Positions 30,649 through 38,320 of a DNA stretch of 38,757 bases are shown in pieces. The position numbers were made by a program, and so were the translations under genes. Each line of letters opens with the position of its first letter. Within the stretch, counting starts at the first letter, position 1. The notes below the pieces were generated by a model. It saw only the letters and a list, made by a program, of their open reading frames with translations, was not told the DNA's origin and made no database searches. This DNA is from Acidimicrobiia bacterium (lineage in GTDB: Bacteria; Actinomycetota; Acidimicrobiia; IMCC26256; JADLDD01): contig JADLDD010000022.1 of assembly GCA_020846855.1 (NCBI GenBank), forward strand, positions 1-38,757, written 5' to 3'.

Positions 30649-31515
30649 TCAGGAGCGGATCTCGACGGGTGTACCCAGCGGCAGCCCGATCGTCTCCACC
30701 AGGCGCGTGATCACGTCGTTCCCGATCCGGATGCAGCCGTGGCTCACGTCGCGCCCGATCGACGACGGGTCGTCGGTGCCGTGGATGCCGATCACGCCGT
30801 CGCCTCCGCCGAAGCTCGTCAACACGTTGGAGAAGCCCGACAGGCCGTAGGCGTACGGCCCGTAAGCCCCGCCCGGGTCGGGGGGCCGGAGCAGCTCCTT
30901 GATGTAGTACACCCCGCCCGGAGTGGGTGTCTCCGACACCCCCACGCCCACCGGTACCTGCACCACGGTCCGGTCGCGGTCGTAGAGGGTCAGCCGGTGG
31001 GCGCCGAGCTCGACCACCACGCGGTACCCGGTCTGGGCCAGCGACACGGTCTCGGCGCGGATCCAACCCGTGCTGCCGTTGGGCCGGATCGGCAGGTCGA
31101 CCTCGAGCCAGCCGTCGGGCCGGCGCTCCTCGACGAGGAACACCAGCGGTGCGGGGGTGGGCGTGGGGTTCGCCAGCGTCCGCGACGGCTTCGGTGCCCC
31201 CGGTTCGTCGAAGACGGCCACCTGCGGGACGACGGCCTCGGCCACCAGGCGCATGCCCGGCGCGAGGGGTGGCACCGTGGCCTGGGTGGTGGTGGTGCTG
31301 CTCCGAGGTGGCCGCGTGGTCGGCGCCGGTTCCGAGGCGCGGTCGCCCCCGGAACCGCACCCCGCCAGGCCGGCGGCCAGAACCGCACCCATCCCCATGG
31401 CGGCGAGCGCCCGGCGGGCCGGGGCGAGAACCGGCCCGGTCGTCCGGGCGGCGGGGTCGCGATCGAGGGCCATCAGCGGATCAGGGGGAGCAGGCGCAAC
31501 GGGCGCGCGGGGCAT
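30649..31515 (-). CDS. L,D-transpeptidase lipoprotein with SH3-like domain, 288 aa
   Basis: Lipobox LAGC (Cys53 from the first ATG), then a Thr/Pro/Ser linker, an SH3-like segment (about 85-150; AVFDEPGAPKPSRTLANPT and DGWLEVDLPIRPNGSTGWI, cores), and a YkuD domain with IGIHGTDDPSSIG and SHGCIRI, catalytic Cys261. The short YkuD plus SH3 form differs from the Ig-domain enzyme at 23817 and resembles the common L,D-transpeptidase/endopeptidase class. The start is uncertain: ATGs at 31515 and 31473 are in frame and neither has a ribosome binding site. A -10 TAGGCT (minus, 31551-31556) favours the first. Confidence 0.88.
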   Translation of the reverse strand: MPRAPVAPAPPDPLMALDRDPAARTTGPVLAPARRALAAMGMGAVLAAGLAGCGSGGDRASEPAPTTRPPRSSTTTTQATVPPLAPGMRLVAEAVVPQVAVFDEPGAPKPSRTLANPTPTPAPLVFLVEERRPDGWLEVDLPIRPNGSTGWIRAETVSLAQTGYRVVVELGAHRLTLYDRDRTVVQVPVGVGVSETPTPGGVYYIKELLRPPDPGGAYGPYAYGLSGFSNVLTSFGGGDGVIGIHGTDDPSSIGRDVSHGCIRIGNDVITRLVETIGLPLGTPVEIRS

Positions 31516-31574
31516 CAGGCATCAGGTGGGTTCGTGGGGACCGGTACCCGAGCCTAGGCCAGGGTGGCTCACGC

Positions 31575-31580
31575 TACGGT
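31575..31580 (+). promoter_or_regulatory. -10 hexamer TACGGT, decides start of the glycosylase gene
   Basis: Ends seven bases before GTG 31588. Because it lies inside the longer open frame starting at 31564, the shorter start is preferred. Confidence 0.5.
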
Positions 31581-31587
31581 GCGCGCC

Positions 31588-32256
31588 GTGGGAGCTGCGG
31601 CCGGCGCGCGGCGATCCGGCTCGTCGAGGCGGCCGTCACGGCGGGTGCTGGCCGACGCCGCGGCGGAGTTGGCGCGGCGCGACCCGAGGCTGGCGGCGAC
31701 CGTCGGGGACGCCGGCCCGCCCACGCTGGGATGGGGGCGCCCGCGTGCCACGCACTTCGAGGCCCTGGCCCGGTCGATCCTCTTCCAGCAACTCGCGGGG
31801 CGGGCCGCGGCGGCCATCCACGCCCGGTTCCTCGACCTCTTCGACGGGCCGCCGACCCCCGAGGCCGTGGTAGGGCTGCCCGACGGGCGGCTGCGCTCGG
31901 CGGGCCTCTCGGGTGCCAAGGCCGCGGCGGTGCGGGACCTCGCGGCGCGCTTCCTCGACGGCACGGTGCCGGCCGGGCGACTCCACCGCCTCGACGACGA
32001 GGAGGTCATCCGGGAGCTCGTCCGGGTGCGGGGCGTGGGCCGGTGGACCGCCGAGATGTTCCTCATGTTCCAGCTCGGCCGCCTCGACGTCTGGCCCGTC
32101 GACGACCTCGGCGTCCGCAAGGGCTACGCCCGCATCCACGCCCTCGACACGGTGCCCACCCCCCGCGAGCTGGCCCCCCTCGGCGACCGCTACCGGCCGT
32201 ACCGCTCGGTGGCCGCCTGGTACTGCTGGCGGGCGGCGGAGACGATCGTCCCCTAG
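31588..32256 (+). CDS. AlkA-type DNA-3-methyladenine glycosylase (HhH-GPD)
   Basis: The start is set at GTG 31588 from the -10 position (222 aa). HFEALARSILFQQLAGRAAAAIHARF (core ILFQQLAGRAA) is the helix that precedes the helix-hairpin-helix. LVRVRGVGRWTAEMFLMF is the HhH itself, and the catalytic aspartate follows in WPVDDLGVRKG, probably Asp173 by comparison with AlkA Asp238. There is no iron-sulfur cluster. The N-terminal domain of E. coli AlkA is missing, which is normal for the short form. It removes alkylated bases in base excision repair. The next gene follows nine bases after the stop. Confidence 0.88.
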   Translation: MGAAAGARRSGSSRRPSRRVLADAAAELARRDPRLAATVGDAGPPTLGWGRPRATHFEALARSILFQQLAGRAAAAIHARFLDLFDGPPTPEAVVGLPDGRLRSAGLSGAKAAAVRDLAARFLDGTVPAGRLHRLDDEEVIRELVRVRGVGRWTAEMFLMFQLGRLDVWPVDDLGVRKGYARIHALDTVPTPRELAPLGDRYRPYRSVAAWYCWRAAETIVP

Positions 32257-32259
32257 GGT
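32254..32259 (+). promoter_or_regulatory. -10 hexamer TAGGGT, leaderless start at 32266
   Basis: Overlaps the TAG stop of the glycosylase gene and ends six bases before the GTG of the cyclase gene. Confidence 0.5.
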
Positions 32260-32265
32260 TCCGTC

Positions 32266-33486
32266 GTGGACGGGCCCGGTGACGACCGGATCGCCGAGTG
32301 GGTGGCGGCCGGGCTCGTCGACCCCGGCGCACCGCGGGCCGGCGAACGCCTCGAGCTGCTCGCCTGGCTGGCGGAGCTGGGCGTCACGGTCGCCCAGATG
32401 GCCGAGGCCGAGCGCGACGGGTCCCTCTCCGGGCTGGTGGGCGACCTCGCCCTCCGCCCCGGGCTGCGCTTCGACATCGCGGAGGCGTCGTCGCGGGCGG
32501 CGCTGTCCGAGGAGTGGGTCCGCGAGCTCATGCGGGGCATCGGGATCCGTCCGGTCGGCCCCGGCGAAGCCGTCTTCACCGACGACGACGTCAAGGCGTT
32601 CGTGCTCTTCGAGGAGGCGGCCCAGCTCTTCGGCCGCCCCCACGTGCTCCAGTTCACCCGCACCATGGCCCGCGCCCTGTCCCGCGTCGCCGACGCGGCC
32701 GTCTCCCTGTTCCTCACGAGCATCGAGGCGCCGTTGCGCGAGCAGCCCCGGTTCGAGCTGGCCGTGGCGCGGGCCAACCTGGAGGCGGTCGAGGTGGCGG
32801 TCGGGGTGCTCGGCCCGGTGCTCGACAACGTGTTCCGCCTGCTCCTGGAGGACGCGATCCGGCGATCGCGCGGCGCCCGCCGCCCCGGCGGGTCGCTGCA
32901 GACGGGCCGGCTCGCCGTCGGCTTCGTCGACCTCGTCGGCTTCACCTCCCTCACCCTCGAGCTATCCGTCGACGAGCTCTCCGACGTCGTGGAGGCCTTC
33001 GAGGCCCACGCCGTCGCGGTGGCCGCCGACCACGACGGGCAGGTCGTGAAGTTCATCGGCGACGAGGTGATGTTCGTGGCGCCCGATGCCGCGGCGGGGT
33101 GTCGCATCGCTCTGGACCTCGTCGACCGGTTCCGGCGGCCGGGGCCGGGGCTCGAGCCCCCCGGCACGGTCGAGGCCGACGGGGCGGGGCGGTCGGGGAC
33201 CGACCGGGTCCCCTGGGAGGGCACGCCGAGCGTCACACCGCGTGGCTGCGTCGCGTCGGGCGAGCTGGTGATCCGCGGCGGCGACTACTACGGGGCCGTC
33301 GTGAACCTGGCGTCGAGGGCCGCCGACCTGGCCGTGCCCTGCGAGATCCTCGTGACCGCGGACGTACGCGACGAGGTCGCCGCCGCCGCCGACCTCCGCG
33401 CCGAGGGTGCCGGGCGCCGGTTGCTGCGCGGGTTCGACGAGCCGGTGGCGTTCTGGTCGGTCACGCGATCGCACCCGACGCCCTGA
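32266..33486 (+). CDS. Class III adenylate cyclase with N-terminal regulatory domain
   Basis: 406 residues. The N-terminal part (1-205) is all-helical and resembles the regulatory domain of mycobacterial cyclases of the Rv1264 type (AEAERDGSLSGLVGDLALRPG; FTDDDVKAFVLFEEA, cores). The catalytic domain (about 212-400) has metal ligands Asp222 (GFVDLVGFTSLT) and Asp266 (FIGDEVMFV), substrate-specifying Lys262 and Asp340 (GGDYYG), and transition-state residues Asn347 and Arg351 (VVNLASR). With all key residues present it should make cAMP from ATP as a homodimer. It is soluble. Its 3' end overlaps the convergent CoA-racemase gene by 26 bases. Confidence 0.9.
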   Translation: MDGPGDDRIAEWVAAGLVDPGAPRAGERLELLAWLAELGVTVAQMAEAERDGSLSGLVGDLALRPGLRFDIAEASSRAALSEEWVRELMRGIGIRPVGPGEAVFTDDDVKAFVLFEEAAQLFGRPHVLQFTRTMARALSRVADAAVSLFLTSIEAPLREQPRFELAVARANLEAVEVAVGVLGPVLDNVFRLLLEDAIRRSRGARRPGGSLQTGRLAVGFVDLVGFTSLTLELSVDELSDVVEAFEAHAVAVAADHDGQVVKFIGDEVMFVAPDAAAGCRIALDLVDRFRRPGPGLEPPGTVEADGAGRSGTDRVPWEGTPSVTPRGCVASGELVIRGGDYYGAVVNLASRAADLAVPCEILVTADVRDEVAAAADLRAEGAGRRLLRGFDEPVAFWSVTRSHPTP

Positions 33487-34609
33487 GCGCATCCACCTCG
33501 CTGCCGGCGAAGCCCCAGGCGCCCAGGACGGTATCGGTGTCGCTACCCGGTGCCACGGGCGCTCTCGCCACCGATCCCGGCGTGCGCCCGAAGCGGGGCG
33601 CCGGCGCCGGCTGGACCACACCGCCGACCTCGGTGAACGTCCGGCGGGAGGCCAGGTGCGGGTCGCGGCGGGCCTCGGCCATGGTCAGCACCGGGGCGTA
33701 GCAGACCTCCCGGCCCTCCATGACCTGGGTCCACTCGTCGCGGGTCCGCCGGCGGAAGGCGGCGGCGAAGCGCTCCCGCAGCGCGGGCCACGCCGAGGCG
33801 TCCATCTGGTCGGCCGGGTCGAGGTCGGAGAAGCCGAGTACGTCGAGCAGCTCGGCGTAGAACTTCTCCTCGAACGCGCCCACCGAGACCCACCGGCCGT
33901 CGGCGGTCTCGTACACGCCGTAGAACGGGGCGCCGCCGTCGAGGAGGTTGGTGCCCCGCTCCTCGGACCAGGCGCCCAGGGCGTCGAGGCCGTGGAAGAC
34001 GCCCATGAGCGACGCCGCGCCGTCGACCATCGCGGCGTCGACGACCTGGCCCCGCCCGGACGCGGCCCGCTCCACGAGCGCGGCCAGGATCCCGACCACC
34101 AGGAACGTCGCCCCGCCCCCGAAGTCGCCCAGCAGGTTGATCGGGGGCACCGGCGGGCCACCCACGGGGCCGACGTGGGCCAGCACGCCGGCCCGGGCGA
34201 TGTAGTTGATGTCGTGTCCGGGCGAGCCGGCCTGCGGCCCCTCCTGGCCCCAACCCGTCATCCGGGCGTATACGAGCCGCGGGTTCCGGGCCGCGCAGGG
34301 CTCGGGTCCCACCCCGAGGCGCTCGGCGACCCCCGGCCGGAACCCCTCGATCAGCACGTCGGCCCGCTCGGCCATGCGCAGCACGACCCCGGCGCCGTCG
34401 GGGTGCTTGAGATCCACGCCCACGGACGCGCGGTTGCGGTCCAGGACGGCGTGGGGCGACGGCTCCATCACGCCACGGCCCCGGCGCACGTCGGTCGCCC
34501 GGTCGAGCCGCACGACCTCGGCGCCGAGGTCGCCCAGCATCATCCCGGCGAACTGGACGGGGCCGAGGTTGGGCACCTCCAGGACGCGGATCCCCGCCAA
34601 CGGCCCCAC
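33461..34609 (-). CDS. Alpha-methylacyl-CoA racemase (CaiB/BaiF CoA-transferase family III)
   Basis: The 382-residue protein has the family start GIRVLEVPNLGPVQFAGMMLGDLGAEVVRLD (core PVQFAGMMLGDLGAEVV) and SVGVDLKHPDG. The racemase residues are His132 in PGHDINYIARAG and Asp162 in NLLGDFGGGA, 30 residues apart as His126 and Asp156 are in the M. tuberculosis enzyme. It interconverts 2R and 2S methylacyl-CoA, allowing beta-oxidation of branched lipids and sterol side chains. The GTG start has -10 TAGGGT (minus, 34617-34622) seven bases upstream. The 3' end overlaps the convergent cyclase. Confidence 0.9.
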   Translation of the reverse strand: MGPLAGIRVLEVPNLGPVQFAGMMLGDLGAEVVRLDRATDVRRGRGVMEPSPHAVLDRNRASVGVDLKHPDGAGVVLRMAERADVLIEGFRPGVAERLGVGPEPCAARNPRLVYARMTGWGQEGPQAGSPGHDINYIARAGVLAHVGPVGGPPVPPINLLGDFGGGATFLVVGILAALVERAASGRGQVVDAAMVDGAASLMGVFHGLDALGAWSEERGTNLLDGGAPFYGVYETADGRWVSVGAFEEKFYAELLDVLGFSDLDPADQMDASAWPALRERFAAAFRRRTRDEWTQVMEGREVCYAPVLTMAEARRDPHLASRRTFTEVGGVVQPAPAPRFGRTPGSVARAPVAPGSDTDTVLGAWGFAGSEVDALRASGAIA

Positions 34610-34616
34610 GGCGCCA

Positions 34617-34622
34617 ACCCTA
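34617..34622 (-). promoter_or_regulatory. -10 hexamer TAGGGT, leaderless start at 34609
   Basis: Ends seven bases from the GTG of the CoA-racemase gene. Confidence 0.5.
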
Positions 34623-34664
34623 CCGATCCGCGCGAAAGGGGTGGCTCGGGACGGCGGAAGGTCC

Positions 34665-34862
34665 TAACCTCGGCGAAGCGCGGAGTCGCCCCGGGGCCTG
34701 GCGGGACGGAAGCCAGGTGGCGATCCGGCGGTCGTGCGATTTCCCGATGCGTGCTACCCGAAGGTCGCGCCCGACCGGGAGGCCGTCCGGCCCGGCGGTC
34801 CGCCACCCGAGGGTGTTGGAGCCCGGAGGTGGCGGCGCCCGGAGGTGGCGGCGCCCGGAGGT
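34665..34862 (+). promoter_or_regulatory. Promoter and long leader of the PAS/EAL gene
   Basis: TAACCT (34665-34670) is the best -10, giving a leader near 195 bases, in contrast to the leaderless genes around it. Within it, CCTGGC and GCCAGG pair around the 9-base loop GGGACGGAA (34697-34717). I could not match the leader to a known riboswitch. The 3' end holds the triple Shine-Dalgarno repeat. Confidence 0.4.
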
Positions 34863-34863
34863 G
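34821..34863 (+). repeat. 16-base tandem repeat carrying three Shine-Dalgarno cores
   Basis: GCCCGGAGGTGGCGGC begins at 34821 and 34837, and its first 11 bases recur at 34853. Each copy holds GGAGGT. The last (34857-34862) is nine bases from GTG 34872, ideal for initiation. The unit is not a multiple of three, which argues that this stretch is untranslated. Confidence 0.8.
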
Positions 34864-34871
34864 AGGTGATC

Positions 34872-36419
34872 GTGCCCGGCGAGGGAGCATTCGACCCGGC
34901 CACCCGCCACCTCCCCGTGGCCACGTTCCGAGCCGATCCCCGGGGTCGCATCACCGCGGTCAACGAGCGCTGGGTGACCGTCACCGGCCTCGATCCCGAG
35001 GACGTCGTCGGGCGCCCGTGGTCCGAGATCGCGCACCCCGCCGACCGCGCCGAGCTGGTCGGTGTCCTGGCGTTCGCCCAGGAGATCGGCGGCGGGGGAG
35101 CGGAGTTCCGCTTCGAGCGCCGTGACGCCACCATCTGGCTCGATCTGGCCGTGACCGCGGTCCGGGGCCCGTCGGGTGCCCTCGAGGAGTTCGTGGGCAC
35201 CGTCACCGACGTGACCGAGCGCCGGGGCCAGGCCACCGACCTCGACCGCTACCGGTCCGTCGCCGAGGTCACCTCCGACCTCGTCCTGGTGGGCAACGGC
35301 GACGGATCCGTGGCCTACATCAACCCGGCGGCGCGGGAGTGGTTCGGGATCGGCGACGACGACGTGGTGACCAACGACCTGGTGCCACCGGCCTTCCTCG
35401 AGCGCTACTACGACGAGATCCGCCCCGCGTTGCTCCGCACCAACCGATGGTCCGGGGTCGCCGAACTGCCGCGCCGCGACGGCACCCTGGTGGCCGTCGA
35501 GGCGACGATCACCGCGGGGACCGCCCCCGGCGACGAGGTCCTCTGGCTGGTGCTCGCGGCCCGGCCGGTGGGCGTTCCCGTAGAGGCCGGGCCGCCCCCC
35601 GCCGGCGACGCCGAGGCCGACGCGGAGGCCGACGTCGATCGTGCCCGCCGCCGTGAGGACCTCCTCCACCAGCTCGCCCGGGGGGTCAGCCAGAACGCCA
35701 TCGTCGTGCTGTTCGAGCCCGTCGCCCGAGTCGACGGCGGGGTTCACGGCGTGACGGCCGTCGCCTACCTGCGCCACCGGGAGCGGGGCCTGGTCCCCGT
35801 CCGCGACGTGCTGGGCGGCTCGGACCCGGGTGCCGTGTCGGGGCCGCTCGGGATGCAGGTGCTGCGGAGCGCCTGCCGGCAGGCCCGTACCTGGGAGCGG
35901 GTCCTGCACGACGAGGCCCCCCGCACGTTCGTGCCGATCAGCGGCCGGGGCCTCGTCGACGAGGCCTTCGCCCGGACGGTCGTCGACCTCCTCGACGACA
36001 CCGGGCTCGAGCCCGGCCGTCTCGCCCTGGTGGTGCCGGAGAGCGTCCTGTCCGAGCACGACGAGCGCGCGCTGGCCAACGCCGTGGCCCTCGACGACGC
36101 CGGCGTCAAGCTGGTCCTCTCCGGGTTCGGGTCCGGGCCCATGTCGCTCCCACTGCTCGGCAGCCTGCCCATCTCGGCGGTCGAGGTCGGCCCGTCCCCA
36201 CTCGTCCCCGGGCCCCACGGCGACGGCGATCCCGTCCTCCTCAAGGCGCTCACCGGGTTCGCGCACGATCTCGGGCTCGAGGTGCTCGCAGCGGGTGTCG
36301 ACGGCCCGGAGCGGTTCGAGCTGTTCCGGGGGGCCGGCGTCGACGCCATGCGGGGATCGTTCATCGGCCGGGCGCGCCCGGCCGTGGGAATCCCCGACAT
36401 CGTCGGCGGCACCACCTGA
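34872..36419 (+). CDS. PAS-PAS-degenerate EAL domain protein, 515 aa
   Basis: The start is set at GTG 34872 from the spacing to GGAGGT; the frame is open to 34734 but that part is the repeat. PAS 1 (about 12-120; VATFRADPRGRITAVNERW, ending GTVTDVTERR) and PAS 2 (about 128-245; DLVLVGNGDGSVAYINPAA) precede an EAL-fold domain (about 265-510). The EAL motif region reads TAVAYLRHRERGLVP, the NxS position is ISGRGL, the DDFG motif is LSGFGSG, the catalytic Lys strand KID is VEVG and AEGVE is AAGVD. Thus the metal and substrate residues of c-di-GMP phosphodiesterases are gone. It is probably a sensor or protein-binding module, soluble, without GGDEF. Confidence 0.8.
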   Translation: MPGEGAFDPATRHLPVATFRADPRGRITAVNERWVTVTGLDPEDVVGRPWSEIAHPADRAELVGVLAFAQEIGGGGAEFRFERRDATIWLDLAVTAVRGPSGALEEFVGTVTDVTERRGQATDLDRYRSVAEVTSDLVLVGNGDGSVAYINPAAREWFGIGDDDVVTNDLVPPAFLERYYDEIRPALLRTNRWSGVAELPRRDGTLVAVEATITAGTAPGDEVLWLVLAARPVGVPVEAGPPPAGDAEADAEADVDRARRREDLLHQLARGVSQNAIVVLFEPVARVDGGVHGVTAVAYLRHRERGLVPVRDVLGGSDPGAVSGPLGMQVLRSACRQARTWERVLHDEAPRTFVPISGRGLVDEAFARTVVDLLDDTGLEPGRLALVVPESVLSEHDERALANAVALDDAGVKLVLSGFGSGPMSLPLLGSLPISAVEVGPSPLVPGPHGDGDPVLLKALTGFAHDLGLEVLAAGVDGPERFELFRGAGVDAMRGSFIGRARPAVGIPDIVGGTT

Positions 36420-36441
36420 CCCGGGCCCCCGGGGCCCGGGT
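36419..36441 (+). terminator. Hairpin after the PAS/EAL gene
   Basis: ACCCGGGCCCC and GGGGCCCGGGT form an 11-bp inverted repeat around a single base, starting at the last base of the stop. As RNA the innermost pairs must open to make a loop. Confidence 0.55.
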
Positions 36442-36472
36442 CGCTCGCCCGCTTCCGGCCGGCACGCGCCGC

Positions 36473-36478
36473 TAGCTT
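36473..36478 (+). promoter_or_regulatory. -10 hexamer TAGCTT, decides start of alpha-galactosidase gene
   Basis: Ends seven bases before ATG 36486. A TTG at 36477 in the same frame lies inside the hexamer and cannot be the start. Confidence 0.55.
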
Positions 36479-36485
36479 GCACCGG

Positions 36486-38264
36486 ATGCGAACCGAACCC
36501 GCCCGCGTCGAGGCCGAGACCTCGGACCCTCCTGCCGCCCACGGGGCCGGCCTCACCGGAAGCGGCCCGGTCGGCGCCGGGCCGCTCCAGGTGACGGTCA
36601 CGGAGCGGTCAGGGCCCACCGGGCGCCGCGACCTCGAGTGGTCCGTGGCGAACACCTCCGACCGGCCGGTCCGGGTCCGCGGCGTGGCCGTGGTGCTCGC
36701 CCTGGCCGGCGCCGACGACCCGCTGCGGATCCTGCGGCACGGCTACCAGTCGTGGTCGCCGACCGGCGTGGCGACCCTGGGCGTCGACGCGGACCCGTCG
36801 GAGCGGTCCGACCTCGAGCTGATGCAGGGCATCTACCACGCCGACCAGCGCCGGGTCCGGCCCGGCGAGCTGCGCAGCGAGTGGGTCACCGTCCTGCGGG
36901 CCGCGGGCGGGGCGGCCGTGCTGGTCGGGTTCGACGGCGGCCACCTCCACGACGGCGTCCTCCGTCTCCGCCGGACCGGTTCGGGGGCGGCCGAGCTGGT
37001 GTGCGAGGCCTTCCTCGGCGACGCCGAGCTGGCGGCGGGGGAGTCGAGGCCGCTCCACGGGATCTCGGTGGTGCCCGACGACGGCCGGGGTCCGGCGGCC
37101 CTGCTCGAGGACTGGGCGGCCGAGGTCGGGCGCCGCCAGGGTGCGCGGACCGGAGCGGGGTTCCAGGTGGGTTGGTGCTCCTGGTACCACTACTTCCACG
37201 GGATCACCGAGGAGGCCCTGCGGGCCAACCTGGCCCGGGCCGACGCCTGGCCCTTCGACGTGTTCCAGCTCGACGACGGCTACCAGGCCGCGATCGGCGA
37301 CTGGCGCTTGACGAACGAGCGATTCCCGTCCGGGCTCGAGGCGATCGCGTCCGACATCGGGGCGGCGGGCCGGCGTCCCGGGCTGTGGCTGGCCCCGTTC
37401 CTCGCCGCGCCCGACTCGCGCGTCGCCACCGAACATCCCGGCTGGCTCGCAGCCGACCCGGCGACCGGCGAGCCTCTGCTCGCCTTCTGGAACGAGCCGT
37501 GGGGAGGAGGTCTCGACGGCTTCATGTACGCCCTCGACACCACCCACCCCGAGGTGGCCGACCACCTCGAGCGGCTGGCCGCCGACCTCGTGGCGATGGG
37601 CTACGGCTACCTGAAGCTCGACTTCACCTTCGCCCCGTCGTTCGACGGCGCCTGGCACGACCGGTCCGCCACGCCGGCCCAGCGGGTGCGGAGCGGTTTC
37701 GACGCCGTGCGCCGGGGCGCCGGCGACGACGCCTTCATCCTCGGCTGCGGGGCGCCGCTGGCCCCGGTGCTGGGCGTGGTCGACGGCAACCGCATCGGCC
37801 CCGATGTCGCACCCCGCTGGACGCTGGGCGAGGGTGAGGAGACCGTCGCCGGCTATCGCGACGTCGAGCCGGCCACCGCTTCCGCGTGGGCCGACACCGC
37901 GGCCCGGTCCTTCATGCACCGCCGGCTCTGGCTGAACGACCCCGACTGCGTGATGCTGAGGGCCAGCCACACCGATCTCGATCCCGCGGCGGCTCGCACC
38001 TGGGCCCACGCGGTGGGTCTCTCGGGAGGGATGGTCCTCGTCTCCGACGACCTCGGCCTCGTCGGCGCGGAGCAGCGGGCGCTCTTCGACGAGGTCGTCG
38101 CGCTGGGCCGGGCGAGCGACGCCGAGGCGGCCACCGGGCGGCCGGCGCGCTGCCCCGACGTGATGGAGGTCCGGCCCCCGACCGTGCTGGAGGCGGTGGG
38201 GCGGCGGCTGACCGTCGACCCCGTGACCGGCCGATCCACCCTGGAACGCGTTCCAGTCAGCTAG
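36486..38264 (+). CDS. GH36 family alpha-galactosidase, 592 aa
   Basis: N-terminal beta-supersandwich (about 1-215; HGYQSWSPTG). The barrel starts at GWCSWYHYFHGITEE. FDVFQLDDGYQ, RPGLWLAPFLAAP and the nucleophile strand YLKLDFT (Asp379) follow. The acid/base is Asp440 in GNRIGPDVAPRW. These are the catalytic features of GH36. There is no signal peptide, so it acts in the cytoplasm on imported alpha-galactosides or related glycosides. No transporter or LacI regulator gene is nearby, but a palindrome resembling a LacI-type site lies at the 3' end of the gene. At 592 residues it is shorter than typical 700-residue GH36 enzymes, and the C-terminal beta-domain is small. Confidence 0.9.
   Translation: MRTEPARVEAETSDPPAAHGAGLTGSGPVGAGPLQVTVTERSGPTGRRDLEWSVANTSDRPVRVRGVAVVLALAGADDPLRILRHGYQSWSPTGVATLGVDADPSERSDLELMQGIYHADQRRVRPGELRSEWVTVLRAAGGAAVLVGFDGGHLHDGVLRLRRTGSGAAELVCEAFLGDAELAAGESRPLHGISVVPDDGRGPAALLEDWAAEVGRRQGARTGAGFQVGWCSWYHYFHGITEEALRANLARADAWPFDVFQLDDGYQAAIGDWRLTNERFPSGLEAIASDIGAAGRRPGLWLAPFLAAPDSRVATEHPGWLAADPATGEPLLAFWNEPWGGGLDGFMYALDTTHPEVADHLERLAADLVAMGYGYLKLDFTFAPSFDGAWHDRSATPAQRVRSGFDAVRRGAGDDAFILGCGAPLAPVLGVVDGNRIGPDVAPRWTLGEGEETVAGYRDVEPATASAWADTAARSFMHRRLWLNDPDCVMLRASHTDLDPAAARTWAHAVGLSGGMVLVSDDLGLVGAEQRALFDEVVALGRASDAEAATGRPARCPDVMEVRPPTVLEAVGRRLTVDPVTGRSTLERVPVS
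38241..38256. promoter_or_regulatory. Perfect 16-bp palindrome resembling a LacI-family operator
   Basis: CTGGAACGCGTTCCAG, within the last codons of the GH36 gene and 65 bases before the next start. The AACGCGTT centre flanked by TGG/CCA is the general form of LacI/CelR-type sites. Confidence 0.3.
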
Positions 38265-38320
38265 CCGTCATCGTTTTGGGCCGGCGGGGCGGGGAATGCT
38301 TAGCCTGGATGCGTACCCCT

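Noticed and set aside
34734-34871. First 46 codons of the open PAS/EAL frame as coding
   Set aside because: Contains a 16-base repeat that shifts frame each copy and three Shine-Dalgarno cores, so it is treated as leader.
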